Positions 24,641-36,377 of a DNA stretch of 53,046 nucleotides are shown piece after piece. The position numbers and the translations under genes were made by a program. How positions within the stretch are numbered: the first letter of the stretch is position 1; every line of letters starts with the position of its first letter. The stretch is from an uncultured Pelagibacteraceae bacterium. Its GTDB lineage: Bacteria > Pseudomonadota > Alphaproteobacteria > Pelagibacterales > AG-422-B15. The DNA lies in assembly GCA_902523535.1 (NCBI GenBank), contig CABYZQ010000001.1, positions 1 through 53,046 on the forward strand. The letters are read 5' to 3'. The notes under the pieces were generated by a model. That model worked only from the letters and a program-made list of their open reading frames with translations. It searched no databases and was not told the origin of the DNA.

Positions 24641-27600
24641 AAGAAATGATATTAAATCAATACTGGTGGTAGGCGCTGGACCGATCATTATAGGCCAAGC
24701 ATGTGAATTTGATTATTCAGGCACTCAGGCCTGCAAAGCATTAAGAGAAGAAGGATATAGAGTAATTTTAATTAATTCTAACCCTGCTACTATTATGACT
24801 GACCCTGATACAGCTGATGCGGTTTATATTGAACCAATCACACCTGAAATTGTAACTAAGATAATAGCCAAAGAAAAACCTGATGTAATGTTGCCTACTA
24901 TGGGAGGACAGACAGCATTAAATATTGCCATAGCTCTTTCTAACAATGGCACCCTTAAAAAATATAGTGTTGAGCTCATAGGAGCAAATCTTAAAGCAAT
25001 AAAAAAAGCTGAGGAAAGAGAGAGATTTTATAAGGCAATGATAAAAATTGGCCTTGAATGTCCTCGAGCAAAAATAGCTCGAAACTTTAAAGATGCAAAG
25101 AAAGCTCTAAAAAAAATTGGACTTCCAGTAATTATTAGACCCTCTTTTACTCTGGGTGGTACAGGAGGAGGAATTGCAACTACAGAAAAGCAATTTGATG
25201 AAATAGCCAATTCAGGTCTTTACAGTTCTCCCATTAGTGAAATTTTAATTGAAGAATCAGTTGCTGGTTGGAAAGAATATGAAATGGAAGTTGTCAGGGA
25301 TCGAAATGATAATTGCATTATTATTTGCTCAATTGAAAATATAGACCCAATGGGAATTCATACAGGTGACTCCATTACTATTGCTCCTGCACTAACATTA
25401 ACAGATAAAGAATTTCAAATTATGAGGAACGCCTCAATCGCTTGTTTGAGAGAAATTGGAGTTGAAACTGGTGGTTCAAATGTTCAATTTGCTGTAAATC
25501 CAAAAAATGGTCGCCTAGTTATCATTGAGATGAACCCTAGAGTGTCAAGATCATCAGCTTTAGCTTCTAAAGCTACAGGATTTCCAATTGCTAAAATAGC
25601 TGCAAAGCTTGCAGTAGGATATACTTTAGATGAATTAAGGAATGAAATTACAAAAGTAACTCCTGCTTCCTTTGAGCCAACAATTGACTACGTAGTAACA
25701 AAGATTCCAAGATTTACTTTTGAAAAATTCCAACTCACACAGCCACTACTTTCTAGTTCAATGAAATCTGTCGGTGAGGTCATGGCCATAGGTAGATCAT
25801 TTCCCGAGTCACTTCAAAAAGCAATGAGGTCTCTCGAAGTTGGATTAGATGGGCTTGATGAAGTAAAAATAAATATAAATAATAAAAAACTAAATAAAAA
25901 AAATATAATCAGTGAACTTAAGAAACCTTTAGCAGACCGTCTCTTACTTATTGCGCAAGCTTTGCGTTTTGGTAATTCAGTCAAAGATATTTATAATGCT
26001 TCAAAAGTTGATAAATGGTTCATTGAACAAATTAAAAGAATTGTAGATAAAGAGATTGAACTTAAAACAAAAGGGTTTCCAAAAAAACCTGAGGAGATTT
26101 TAAAAATTAAAGCATTAGGGTTTTCAGATAAAAAAATATCTCAACTATGCGGGCTGAGTGAGAAAAGAGTATTTGACTTAAGGAAAAAAAATAAAATATT
26201 TCCAGATTTTAAAAGAATTGATACCTGTGCGGCTGAATTTAAATCAATGACTCCTTACATGTATTCAACATATTCAAAAAATTATCTCAATGGAGATACC
26301 TGCGAGTCTAACCCATCAAGCAAGAAGAAAGTAATCGTATTGGGAAGTGGTCCAAACAGAATTGGTCAAGGAGTTGAATTTGATTACTGTTGTTGTCATG
26401 CATCATTTGCACTTAAAGAGCTTAAATATGAGACAATTATGATAAACTGCAATCCAGAGACTGTATCAACGGATCCAGATACAAGTGATCGATTGTATTT
26501 TGAACCCCTAGCAGAAGAGAACGTGTACGACATAATATTAAAAGAGAAAACAAAAGGTAAATTACTCGGTGTCATCGTGCAATTTGGAGGACAAACCCCT
26601 CTTAAACTAGCATCATTTTTAAATAAGATGAAAATTCCAATTCTTGGAACCTCCAAAGATTCAATTGATGCTGCTGAAGATAGAGAAAAATTTAAAAAAA
26701 TATCAGAGGACTTAAACCTTCTACAACCTGCAAATGGGATAGCCTTTTCAGAAAAGCAAGCTTTCGAGGTCATTAATAAGATTGGATTTCCTGCTGTCAT
26801 ACGACCGTCATATGTTTTAGGAGGTAGAGCAATGGAAATTGTTCATAATAAAGATGAGCTCAAGAAATATTTCAAAGAAGCGGTTATTGTTTCAGGAGAT
26901 AGTCCAGTCTTGATAGATCATTATTTGAAAGACTCAATTGAGGTTGATGTAGACGCCGTGTCTGATGGAAAAAAAGTAATTATTGCAGGTATTATGGAAC
27001 ATATTGAAGAAGCAGGAATACATTCAGGCGACTCAACATGTACACTACCTCCATACTCGCTATCAGAAAAAATTATAAAAGATATTGAGAAACAAACAAA
27101 AAAACTTGCGCTAGCCCTTAATGTAAAAGGACTTTTAAATATTCAATTTGCTATACAAAACAATAATATCTTCCTTTTAGAAGTTAATCCTAGAAGTAGT
27201 AGAACAGTTCCTTTTGTTGCAAAAGCAACAGGAAACCCCATTGTTAAGATTGCACTAAATGTTGCAATGGGTAAGAAATTAAATAAGAGAGATTTCAAAG
27301 AAAGTAACAAAGAATACATTTCAATTAAGGAACCAGTGTTTCCTTTCAAAAGATTTCCAAATGTTGACACAATATTAGGTCCTGAGATGAAATCGACAGG
27401 AGAAGTCATGGCGATTGATAAGTCATTTGAAGCAGCATTTATTAAATGCCAATTAGCTTCATCAAACCCTCTTCCAAAGAAAGGTAATTTATTCGTATCC
27501 GTTAAGAATTCTGATAAACCAAAAATAGTACCTATTGTTCGGTCCTTTCAAAAACTCGGATTTAAAATTAAGGCTACACATGGCACGGCTTCATATTTAA

Positions 27601-27872
27601 TGGATCAAGGAATTAATGTGAGTAAGATTAATAAAGTGTCTCAAGGTTCACCTCACATTGTGGAAGATTTATTAGATGAAAATATAGATATACTAATAAA
27701 CACAACAGAGGGCAGAAAATCCATAAATGATTCCTTTAGTGTGAGAAGAACAGCATTAATGAAGAGCCTGCCCTACTTTCTTACAATATCAGGAGCAAGA
27801 GCGGCGATAAATTCTATCAAAGAACTGCGAAATAATGATCTTGATGTAAATCCAATTATAAGCTTTCACTAG
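24633..27872 (+). CDS. carB: Carbamoyl-phosphate synthase large subunit
   Basis: This 1079-residue synthetase has two tandem ATP-grasp halves: first half [21 protein letters not shown] and [10 protein letters not shown], second half [24 protein letters not shown] and [12 protein letters not shown]-terminal MGS-like allosteric domain includes [14 protein letters not shown] and [10 protein letters not shown] chose the ATG at 24633 ([14 protein letters not shown]). An upstream in-frame ATG would add 29 residues overlapping carA, without family support. The stop TAG interlocks with the Lrp gene stop on the other strand within CTAG. Confidence 0.98.
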   Translation: MPKRNDIKSILVVGAGPIIIGQACEFDYSGTQACKALREEGYRVILINSNPATIMTDPDTADAVYIEPITPEIVTKIIAKEKPDVMLPTMGGQTALNIAIALSNNGTLKKYSVELIGANLKAIKKAEERERFYKAMIKIGLECPRAKIARNFKDAKKALKKIGLPVIIRPSFTLGGTGGGIATTEKQFDEIANSGLYSSPISEILIEESVAGWKEYEMEVVRDRNDNCIIICSIENIDPMGIHTGDSITIAPALTLTDKEFQIMRNASIACLREIGVETGGSNVQFAVNPKNGRLVIIEMNPRVSRSSALASKATGFPIAKIAAKLAVGYTLDELRNEITKVTPASFEPTIDYVVTKIPRFTFEKFQLTQPLLSSSMKSVGEVMAIGRSFPESLQKAMRSLEVGLDGLDEVKININNKKLNKKNIISELKKPLADRLLLIAQALRFGNSVKDIYNASKVDKWFIEQIKRIVDKEIELKTKGFPKKPEEILKIKALGFSDKKISQLCGLSEKRVFDLRKKNKIFPDFKRIDTCAAEFKSMTPYMYSTYSKNYLNGDTCESNPSSKKKVIVLGSGPNRIGQGVEFDYCCCHASFALKELKYETIMINCNPETVSTDPDTSDRLYFEPLAEENVYDIILKEKTKGKLLGVIVQFGGQTPLKLASFLNKMKIPILGTSKDSIDAAEDREKFKKISEDLNLLQPANGIAFSEKQAFEVINKIGFPAVIRPSYVLGGRAMEIVHNKDELKKYFKEAVIVSGDSPVLIDHYLKDSIEVDVDAVSDGKKVIIAGIMEHIEEAGIHSGDSTCTLPPYSLSEKIIKDIEKQTKKLALALNVKGLLNIQFAIQNNNIFLLEVNPRSSRTVPFVAKATGNPIVKIALNVAMGKKLNKRDFKESNKEYISIKEPVFPFKRFPNVDTILGPEMKSTGEVMAIDKSFEAAFIKCQLASSNPLPKKGNLFVSVKNSDKPKIVPIVRSFQKLGFKIKATHGTASYLMDQGINVSKINKVSQGSPHIVEDLLDENIDILINTTEGRKSINDSFSVRRTALMKSLPYFLTISGARAAINSIKELRNNDLDVNPIISFH

Positions 27873-28339
27873 TCTAAAGGCACATTGCCAAGCTTTTTAG
27901 TGTTCTTTATGACAAATGCTGTTTTGACACTTGAAATATTTTCATTAGGTGTGATGTTATGAGTCAAAAATTCGTTAAATTCGTTCATATTTTTTACAAT
28001 ACATTTTAAAATAAAATCAATTTCACCATTAAGCATGAAGCACTCTCTTATTGATTCCCATCCCCAGATTTGTTTTTCAAAAGCACTCAGGCTCTCCTCA
28101 TTTTGGTTCTTTAGACTGATAAAAATCCATGCTGTTAAGTCATATCCTAATTTTGTTGGATCAAGGTTAGCTCTAAATCCATCAATATAGCCATTGTCTT
28201 CTAAGTCACGCACTCTTCTAAGGGTCGGAGGCGGTGACATACTAATTTTTTTTGAAAGATCTAGATTGGATATTCTTCCCTCATCTTGGAGTATTCTTAG
28301 TATTTTTAAATCTACACTATCAAGCGTTTTTTTTACCAT
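27869..28339 (-). CDS. Lrp/AsnC-family transcriptional regulator
   Basis: An N-terminal winged helix-turn-helix ([47 protein letters not shown]) precedes the RAM effector/oligomerisation domain ([29 protein letters not shown]). Such regulators usually sense amino acids. I used the ATG at 28339, whose A overlaps the last base of the upstream gene stop (TGATG); a GTG 15 nt upstream would extend into that gene. It ends the ELM1-2OG oxygenase-Lrp unit, so it may regulate that unit or act more widely. Confidence 0.92.
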   Translation of the reverse strand: MVKKTLDSVDLKILRILQDEGRISNLDLSKKISMSPPPTLRRVRDLEDNGYIDGFRANLDPTKLGYDLTAWIFISLKNQNEESLSAFEKQIWGWESIRECFMLNGEIDFILKCIVKNMNEFNEFLTHNITPNENISSVKTAFVIKNTKKLGNVPLD

Positions 28340-28965
28340 CAATATACAGGCCACTCTGTTTCAAACGTTACATAATTTAATTGTAAGCATCGTCTTTCAT
28401 TTTTGATATATTTTTTTTCTAATCCATGCCATGAGTCTTTTTCTGAAGTAAAAATATACCCAAAATTATTTGTATAAGGCAAGGTCTTTGCAACTTTAAG
28501 GTCAGGAGTATAAAAATCAGTTCCAAGATTTTCGTTTTCTCCATACCTATTAACAAATAAAATTGACGACATTAATTTCTCTTTTATGTCGCAGTGAGGC
28601 TCAAGCCAAAAACCATTTTTATCAGCAATTACTTCAACTCTTACAAAGGAATTTGATAAATTTCTGTTAATCATTTTTGAAATTAAATCCGTACACTCCT
28701 TTGATTGCATTTCTTTCACAAGTTTATACAATTCAGGATAATCAGAAGAATTTTCCTTTGTAATGAAAACTCTTAATTTACTTAAAAGATTATTTCCTGT
28801 TTTGTCGCCTGCTCTAGTTCCATCAAATATCACATCACCCTCTGGAAATTTGATATCATAAACCTCATCTATTAAAGTTTCTGATAATGGATTTTCTAAT
28901 GTCCAGTGATTGAAAGGTTCATTGAAATGATTTAAATCGTTCTTTAGAGCATTAACTAATGACAT
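28339..28965 (-). CDS. Putative 2OG-Fe(II) oxygenase
   Basis: This 208-residue protein has a double-stranded beta-helix pattern. Candidate iron ligands are H124 and D126 in EPHCDIKEK, and H180 in DSWHG. R191 in KNERRCLQLNYV is placed to bind 2-oxoglutarate. The distance between these elements and the strands SSILFVN and GYIFTS fit small prolyl-hydroxylase-like oxygenases. The substrate, protein or small molecule, is unknown. It is linked by 1-nt overlaps to the ELM1-like gene upstream (TAATG) and the Lrp gene downstream (TGATG). Confidence 0.75.
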   Translation of the reverse strand: MSLVNALKNDLNHFNEPFNHWTLENPLSETLIDEVYDIKFPEGDVIFDGTRAGDKTGNNLLSKLRVFITKENSSDYPELYKLVKEMQSKECTDLISKMINRNLSNSFVRVEVIADKNGFWLEPHCDIKEKLMSSILFVNRYGENENLGTDFYTPDLKVAKTLPYTNNFGYIFTSEKDSWHGLEKKYIKNERRCLQLNYVTFETEWPVY

Positions 28966-29936
28966 TATTGATTACTATATCTTTCATTAATTGTTTTGGC
29001 TACTTCCGTTGTTTCATTCTCATAAGAATTAGAATAATCATCTAATCTATCTGTTAATATTTTTACATAATTTTTTTTGACCAAAGTTGATATAAAACTT
29101 TCAATTCGATTATTTCTTTTTGATGTAGGTAACTTATATATAAAAACTGGTTTTTTTGCAGACACTGATTCAGACATGATTGAAACTGAGTCTGAAGTAC
29201 AGATTAGGTATTTTGAGTAATGCATAAGAGCTAAGTAAGGATTCTCTTTTCCTTCCCAAACAATATTTTGTTTTGGGTATTTCTTTTTTAAATAATCTTT
29301 TATAAATTCGTCTGTCCTTCTTGAAAAAACAATAAACATTTGGACATTATTATTATTCATCACTTTGTCTAGAGTCTGTGCTAATTCGATAACATTACAT
29401 TGATCAAATTTGTAATTTCTGCTTTTGCCACCAATAAAAACCGTACAAATTGGTTTTTGAATTGATCCAAAACTATCCTTCATTTCCTCTGCATGCTTTG
29501 CTAGTAGTTTTGGTGTGATGTGATTAATAGCAAGATCAGTGATGATGACATTATTTCCAACAACCTTGTCGTGAGAAGGGGCAACAACAATATCAAAATT
29601 ATTTGTATTTATTTTTGGGTTTTGAATGTGAATAGAGAAAATTGGACTATTAGATTTTTTTTTAATAAATAGTGAGGCATAGATACTTCTTTTGCCACAC
29701 GAAATCAATATATCAGGAACTTTTCCATCTAAACTAAACTCTCCCAAATTCTTGAACATCTTATTAGACAAGGGCACTAAATTAACTGGCAGCTTATTCC
29801 ATGGGAAATTAAGTTTTACCTCTTTCAGTTCATAGCTTACATTAAGTGCTTCAGCAAGGCCTCTGACTTGACTAATCATGCCAGCTGAGCCATCGGTTAA
29901 ACACCATGCTAACTTGTTAGTCTTGAAATTATTCAT
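28965..29936 (-). CDS. ELM1-family protein (GT-B-like fold)
   Basis: The protein matches the pattern of the mitochondrial-fission ELM1 family: an N-terminal WCLTDGSAGMISQVRGLAEAL, a PDILISCGKRSIYASLFIKK segment, APSHDKV, FIGGKSRNY, and a late CTSDSVSIMSESVSAKKPVFIY. The last resembles the nucleotide-sugar pocket of GT-B glycosyltransferases such as MurG. In plants ELM1 recruits the division dynamin to mitochondria. In bacteria the role is not defined and a glycosyltransferase-like activity is possible. It is the first gene of the minus-strand trio and divergent from trxB. Confidence 0.82.
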   Translation of the reverse strand: MNNFKTNKLAWCLTDGSAGMISQVRGLAEALNVSYELKEVKLNFPWNKLPVNLVPLSNKMFKNLGEFSLDGKVPDILISCGKRSIYASLFIKKKSNSPIFSIHIQNPKINTNNFDIVVAPSHDKVVGNNVIITDLAINHITPKLLAKHAEEMKDSFGSIQKPICTVFIGGKSRNYKFDQCNVIELAQTLDKVMNNNNVQMFIVFSRRTDEFIKDYLKKKYPKQNIVWEGKENPYLALMHYSKYLICTSDSVSIMSESVSAKKPVFIYKLPTSKRNNRIESFISTLVKKNYVKILTDRLDDYSNSYENETTEVAKTINERYSNQ

Positions 29937-30015
29937 TTAGATATTATCTAGAATCTTAGTATATATAAAATTCTTTAAATTATATCGATAATATATAAAT
30001 TATACTAAAAGCCAA

Positions 30016-30948
30016 ATGCATTCAAAAGTTCTCATAATAGGTTCAGGGCCTGCCGGGTACACAGCTGCTATCTACGCTGCGAGAGCTATGTTGGAACCTA
30101 CACTTGTACAGGGAATTCAGCCTGGAGGTCAATTAACAATTACCACTGATGTAGAAAATTACCCCGGTTACGGGGATGTAATACAAGGTCCTTGGCTAAT
30201 GGAGCAAATGGAGGCTCAAGCAAAAAATGTTGGTACAAAAATAATTAGCGATATTATTGATAGTGTAGATTTTAAATCAACACCTTTTAAAGCTATGAGT
30301 GAGTCTGGCAAAACTTATACCGCCGACTCAGTAATCATTTCGACGGGTGCGCAAGCAAGATGGTTAGGCCTAGACTCTGAAAAGAAATTTCAAGGTTACG
30401 GAGTTTCTGCTTGTGCTACATGTGATGGCTTTTTCTTTAAAGAAAAAAAAGTTGCTGTTATTGGTGGTGGCAATTCAGCTGTTGAAGAGGCTTTGTATTT
30501 AACTAATTTTGCATCAACAGTTTATTTAATACACAGAAGAGATGAGTTGAGAGCTGAAAAAATACTTCAAGATAGATTATTCAATAATGAAAAAGTTAAA
30601 TGTATCTGGGACCATCAATTGCAAGATATTCTAGGAGACGAAGATCCTCTCAATGTGAAAGGTATCAAAGTCAAAAATGTTAAAACAAACGAGATACAAG
30701 TTATCGAATTAGACGGAGTGTTTATTGCAATAGGACATGATCCTGCTACGCAGATTTTTAAAAATCAAGTTGAGATGGATAATGAAGGATATATTATCAC
30801 AAAACCTGATTCAACTTTAACAAATGTTAACGGTGTTTACGCTGCTGGAGATGTAAAGGATAAAACTTACCGTCAAGCTGTGACTGCAGCTGGCATGGGG
30901 TGCATGGCTGCGCTTGAAGCAGAAAAGTTTCTAGCAGAAAAATCCTAA
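30016..30948 (+). CDS. trxB: Thioredoxin reductase
   Basis: This flavoprotein reduces thioredoxin with NADPH. It has the FAD-binding IIGSGPAGYTAAIYAAR at the N-terminus, the redox-active CATC in SACATCDGFFF (about residues 134-137), the NADPH-binding AVIGGGNSAVEEALYL, and the C-terminal GVYAAGDVKDKTYRQA. The length of 310 is standard for the low-molecular-weight class. It is convergent with the aminotransferase, with a single base between their stop codons. Confidence 0.97.
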   Translation: MHSKVLIIGSGPAGYTAAIYAARAMLEPTLVQGIQPGGQLTITTDVENYPGYGDVIQGPWLMEQMEAQAKNVGTKIISDIIDSVDFKSTPFKAMSESGKTYTADSVIISTGAQARWLGLDSEKKFQGYGVSACATCDGFFFKEKKVAVIGGGNSAVEEALYLTNFASTVYLIHRRDELRAEKILQDRLFNNEKVKCIWDHQLQDILGDEDPLNVKGIKVKNVKTNEIQVIELDGVFIAIGHDPATQIFKNQVEMDNEGYIITKPDSTLTNVNGVYAAGDVKDKTYRQAVTAAGMGCMAALEAEKFLAEKS

Positions 30949-30949
30949 A

Positions 30950-32191
<1,242 letters not shown>

Positions 32192-32242
32192 TTATATTAC
32201 AAATTAAGTATACTCAACTAAAATTGAAAAAATAGAAAATAA

Positions 32243-34297
32243 ATGCCTAATACTGAGCTACTAAAAGTCACATCTGAATATAGTCCTGCGGGAGACCAGC
32301 CTCAGGCTATTGAAGAAATTGTTAAAAGCATTAATGGCAATGAAATGGAGCAAGTATTACTGGGAGTAACAGGATCAGGCAAAACATTCACCATGGCAAA
32401 AATTATAGAGAGAGTACAAAGACCAACATTGATTCTTGCTCCAAACAAAACGTTAGCCGCTCAACTGTATGGTGAGATGAAATCATTTTTTCCAAATAAT
32501 GCTGTTGAATATTTTGTCTCGTATTATGATTATTATATTCCCGAAGCTTACGTTCCAAGATCAAATACTTATATAGAAAAGGAAGCGTCAATTAATGAGC
32601 AAATTGATCGCATGCGACACTCAGCTACACAGTCATTACTTGAGAGAAAAGATGTCATTATTGTTGCAAGTGTATCATGTATTTATGGAATTGGTTCAGT
32701 TGAAACATACCGGTCTATGACCATAAAGCTTGAAAAAAATCAAAAAATTGGACGCAATGAAATAATACAAAAACTAATCACTCTTCAATACACACGTAAT
32801 GATACAGATTTCCATAGAGGCACTTTCAGAGTTAGAGGAGACCTTATAGAAATTTTTCCCTCTCATTATGAGGATAGGGCATGGAAATTATCACTTTTTG
32901 GTGATGAGCTTGAGACAATTAATGAATTTGATCCCTTAACTGGAAAGAAAACCGATGAACTAGAAACGATTAAAATATATGCGAACAGTCACTATGTTAC
33001 TCCAAGGCCTACATTACAAACTGCAATTAAACAAATCAGAAAAGATTTAGAGCTCAGAGTTCCAGAATTTAAAAAAGAAAATAAATTAATTGAAGCTCAA
33101 CGCATAGAGGAAAGAACACGTTTTGATTTAGAAATGATTGAAGCAACGGGAAGTTGCCCAGGGATTGAAAATTACTCTAGATACCTGTCTGGCAGGAATC
33201 CAGGTGAAGCGCCACCAACGCTATTTGAGTACTTGCCCGAAAATTCATTATTATTTGTAGACGAAAGTCATGTAACAATACCTCAGCTTGAAGGCATGTA
33301 TAAAGGTGATAGAAGTAGAAAAACAACACTTTCAGAATATGGATTTAGACTGCCTTCGTGCCTTGATAACAGGCCATTAAAATTTGAAGAATGGGAAATG
33401 ATGAGACCTCAAAGTCTTTTTATTTCTGCCACACCAGGGCCTTGGGAAATGCAAAAAACTCAAGGTGTATTCACTGAACAAATCATAAGACCGACTGGAC
33501 TTATAGATCCAGATATTGAGATCCGACCTGCTAAAACACAAGTTGAAGACCTGATCTCTGAATGTAAAAAAATCATTGATATGAAGTATAGAGTCTTGGT
33601 TACAACTTTGACCAAACGGATGGCTGAAGATTTATCAGAGTACATGCACGAGAATGGCATTAAAGTAAAGTATATGCACTCAGACATCGATACCTTAGAA
33701 AGAATAGAAATAATTAGAGATTTAAGAAAAGGTATGTTCGATGTTCTGGTTGGAATTAATTTACTTAGAGAAGGACTCGATATACCTGAGTGCGCATTAG
33801 TAGCTATTCTTGATGCTGATAAAGAAGGTTTCTTAAGGTCTGAAAGATCGCTTGTTCAAACTATTGGAAGAGCAGCTCGTAATGTCGATGGCAGGGTGAT
33901 TCTTTATGCTGATAAAGAAACAGAAAGTATTAAAAAAGCAATAAAAGAGACTGATAGAAGAAGAGAAATTCAAAAAAAATTTAATCTTGAAAATAAGATC
34001 ACTCCTGAATCTATTAAAAGAGATATCAGTGATATTTTAGAGAGTATATATGAAAATGACAGGGTGAGTGTTGAATTAGATGGTGAGAATAAGAATCTTG
34101 TAGGAGATAATTTGCAAAAGCATATCAAAGGGCTTAAAAAGAACATGATTGATTTAGCCGATGACTTAAATTTCGAGGAAGCTGCAAAGTTAAGAGATGA
34201 AATAAAAAGACTCGAAAATAATCAGTTAGAATTACCATCTAATAATCTTGGACCATATAAAAAAAACAGAAGAAGCAAAAGGAAGTATTTCACATAA
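32243..34297 (+). CDS. uvrB: Excinuclease ABC subunit B
   Basis: UvrB verifies DNA damage in nucleotide excision repair and hands it to UvrC. It has Walker A GVTGSGKT (residues 41-48), the beta-hairpin region [16 protein letters not shown], the DESH box, helicase motifs V/VI ([20 protein letters not shown]) and a C-terminal UVR motif ([22 protein letters not shown]) that contacts UvrC. The length of 684 is normal. It starts a plus-strand series ending with uvrC and pgsA; the antiporter gene follows with no spacer. Confidence 0.98.
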   Translation: MPNTELLKVTSEYSPAGDQPQAIEEIVKSINGNEMEQVLLGVTGSGKTFTMAKIIERVQRPTLILAPNKTLAAQLYGEMKSFFPNNAVEYFVSYYDYYIPEAYVPRSNTYIEKEASINEQIDRMRHSATQSLLERKDVIIVASVSCIYGIGSVETYRSMTIKLEKNQKIGRNEIIQKLITLQYTRNDTDFHRGTFRVRGDLIEIFPSHYEDRAWKLSLFGDELETINEFDPLTGKKTDELETIKIYANSHYVTPRPTLQTAIKQIRKDLELRVPEFKKENKLIEAQRIEERTRFDLEMIEATGSCPGIENYSRYLSGRNPGEAPPTLFEYLPENSLLFVDESHVTIPQLEGMYKGDRSRKTTLSEYGFRLPSCLDNRPLKFEEWEMMRPQSLFISATPGPWEMQKTQGVFTEQIIRPTGLIDPDIEIRPAKTQVEDLISECKKIIDMKYRVLVTTLTKRMAEDLSEYMHENGIKVKYMHSDIDTLERIEIIRDLRKGMFDVLVGINLLREGLDIPECALVAILDADKEGFLRSERSLVQTIGRAARNVDGRVILYADKETESIKKAIKETDRRREIQKKFNLENKITPESIKRDISDILESIYENDRVSVELDGENKNLVGDNLQKHIKGLKKNMIDLADDLNFEEAAKLRDEIKRLENNQLELPSNNLGPYKKNRRSKRKYFT

Positions 34298-35230
34298 ATG
34301 TTTGTCGATATTTTAATTTTATTGATTGGACTTGTACTCTTGCTTTATAGCGCTGACGTGATGATAAATTCCTCTGATTCAATCGCAAAAAAATTTCAAC
34401 TGTCACCTATTCTTGTAGGATTAACAATTGTTGCATTTGGCACATCAGCCCCCGAACTAGTTATTACCTTATTTGCAGCTTTTAAAGAAATCCCAGCAAC
34501 AGATGCTATAATTGGAAACATTATTGGCTCAAACATTGCTAATATTTTACTTATTTTAGGCACTGCTTCACTTTTTTTTAAAATAGATTTAAGTAATATT
34601 GGACTTAAGGATAATAGTTTTTTGCTAATACTAACATTCTATTTCGCAGCAATGTTCTATATTGCAAGCTCTCTAAACTTTACAATTATTATTGGATTAA
34701 TAGTTTTTGTAATACTTTTTTTGAACCTGCTTAAAAATTATGAGTCTAATAATGAAGAAGTAAAATTCAAAGAATTTAATAAAAGAACCTACGTAATTCT
34801 CTTATTTTCATTTATTGGTATCTTTATTGGTGGAAAAATATTTTTAGACAGTTCACTTAGTATATTTACAACTTTTGGATTAGAAGAGACAATAATAGGA
34901 ATATCTATTTTAGCAATTGGCACCTCACTTCCAGAACTAGCAACTGTAGTAATTTCTTACATAAGAAAAAAAGGTTCTATTGGCATCGGTAACATTATTG
35001 GAAGCAATATAATGAATATTCTTTTTGTTTTCTTGCCAGGTGCAATAATAATTAAATCAAGAAACTTAGATTTTTCATTAGAAAATACAGATTTAATACA
35101 TCTTAATGTGTTGATATTGGTGACATTAATCATTACAGCAATGTCATTATTAAAAATGAAATTGAATAAAATATTTGCTTTGGGTTTTCTAGTGTCATAT
35201 GTGGTATATATAACTTATTCAGTATCATGA
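34298..35230 (+). CDS. CaxA/YrbG-family Na+/Ca2+ antiporter-like protein
   Basis: This 310-residue membrane protein has about ten predicted helices and the two inverted alpha repeats of the Ca2+/cation antiporter family: GTSAPELVITLFAAF with GNIIGSNIANILLILG, and GTSLPELATVVISYIRK with GNIIGSNIMNILFVF. The Glu residues in the PEL motifs are the ion-binding acids. The physiological ion (Ca2+, Na+ or K+) is not decided by sequence. It begins directly after the uvrB stop and overlaps the folM-like start by 4 nt (ATGA). Confidence 0.9.
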   Translation: MFVDILILLIGLVLLLYSADVMINSSDSIAKKFQLSPILVGLTIVAFGTSAPELVITLFAAFKEIPATDAIIGNIIGSNIANILLILGTASLFFKIDLSNIGLKDNSFLLILTFYFAAMFYIASSLNFTIIIGLIVFVILFLNLLKNYESNNEEVKFKEFNKRTYVILLFSFIGIFIGGKIFLDSSLSIFTTFGLEETIIGISILAIGTSLPELATVVISYIRKKGSIGIGNIIGSNIMNILFVFLPGAIIIKSRNLDFSLENTDLIHLNVLILVTLIITAMSLLKMKLNKIFALGFLVSYVVYITYSVS

Positions 35231-35953
35231 AAAAACAAACTATTTTAATTACTGGAGGTGCTCAAAGAATTGGTAAAGCCATTGCTTTAAGTTTGAGGAA
35301 TAAAAATCTAAATTTTGTAATTCATTATAATAGCTCTATTAAAGAGGCTAAAGATTTAAAAAATAGTCTGATAAAATCTGGAAATCAATGCGAAATAATT
35401 AAGTGCGATTTAAATAAACCAGGTCAAGTTTCAAAAATAATATTAAAATCAAAAAAAAATTTATGGATCAGTCGATTTTCTTGTTAACAATGCTTCTCTA
35501 TTTTTAAATGACAATATTGAAACACTCAATGATGGCTTGTGGTACGATCATATGAATATAAATTTGTATGCGCCTTTGATATTATCCAAAGAATTCAAAA
35601 AGCACTTACCAAAAAACTCCAACGGACATATCATAAATATTTTAGATCAAAATGTAGTCAACGCTGATACTTCATTTCTTTCTTACTCAATTGCAAAGGC
35701 TGCTCTTTATGCAGCAACGCCAATATTAGCTAAATCTTTTGCTCCAAATATTAGAGTTAATTCAATTGGTCCCGGACCAACTTTAAAAAATATTCATCAA
35801 TCAAAGAAACACTTTGATAAGTCATTAAAAAATACAATTTTAAAGATTGGTTCACCTCCAGAAGAAATAGCAAAATCAGTTAAATTTCTGCTTGAATCAA
35901 AGTCAATTACAGGTCAATTTATAGCCGTTGACGGGGGGGAGCATTTATCATGA
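35227..35953 (+). CDS. FolM-like short-chain dehydrogenase/reductase, interrupted by a frameshift
   Basis: The SDR fold is complete in two frames: TGGAQRIGKAIA (NADPH-binding TGxxxGxG type), then after a shift NNAS, the active-site YSIAK, and GPGPT, ending TGQFIAVDGGEHLS. The first frame ends at 35487; the second carries on from GSVDFLVNNAS near 35464. The shift occurs at an A9 run (35451-35459). Removing one A joins the frames, and no other damage is seen. Its position overlapping folB by 4 nt suggests a pterin reductase (FolM/PTR1-like) for dihydromonapterin or dihydrofolate. It could be a sequencing error, a true mutation, or a site of polymerase slippage. Confidence 0.82.
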
Positions 35954-36375
35954 ATCATAAAAATGTACTAAAAATTGGCGATTTAAAATCAAATACGGAT
36001 TTAGTAGATCCGTTGTCAGGGTATGATTTGATATTTTTAAATGATTTCATGATTGAAGCAAACATTGGTGTCTACAAACATGAAAAGTTGAAACGACAAC
36101 CACTTAGAATAAATGTTATTGCTAAAGTTAAAAACCCTAAAACAATTAATGACAGCAGATTACAAAGTGTTGTTTGCTATAATCAAATATCAAAAAAAAT
36201 TAAAAAAATTATAGGTGCTGGACATACAATTCTTCTTGAGAAGTTAGCTGAAAAGATATTTCAAGAATGTTTCAAAAATAAAAGAATTGAGACAATGAAA
36301 ATTAGGCTAGAAAAATTAGACGCAATAAAAGAGGCTGCGAGTGCTGGTATTGAAATTGAGCGCTCACGCGCTTAA
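35950..36375 (+). CDS. folB: Dihydroneopterin aldolase
   Basis: FolB makes 6-hydroxymethyl-dihydropterin in folate synthesis. The 141-residue product has an N-terminal extension of about 25 residues, then the family core DLIFLNDFMIEANIGVYKHEKLKRQPLRINV with the conserved Glu. VVCYNQISKKIKKII, the HTILLEKLAEKIF helix and KIRLEKLDAIKEAASAGIEIER follow. The start overlaps the folM-like stop (ATGA), and uvrC follows after 2 nt. The link to the pterin reductase-like gene supports a folate role for both. Confidence 0.92.
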   Translation: MNHKNVLKIGDLKSNTDLVDPLSGYDLIFLNDFMIEANIGVYKHEKLKRQPLRINVIAKVKNPKTINDSRLQSVVCYNQISKKIKKIIGAGHTILLEKLAEKIFQECFKNKRIETMKIRLEKLDAIKEAASAGIEIERSRA

Positions 36376-36377
36376 AA

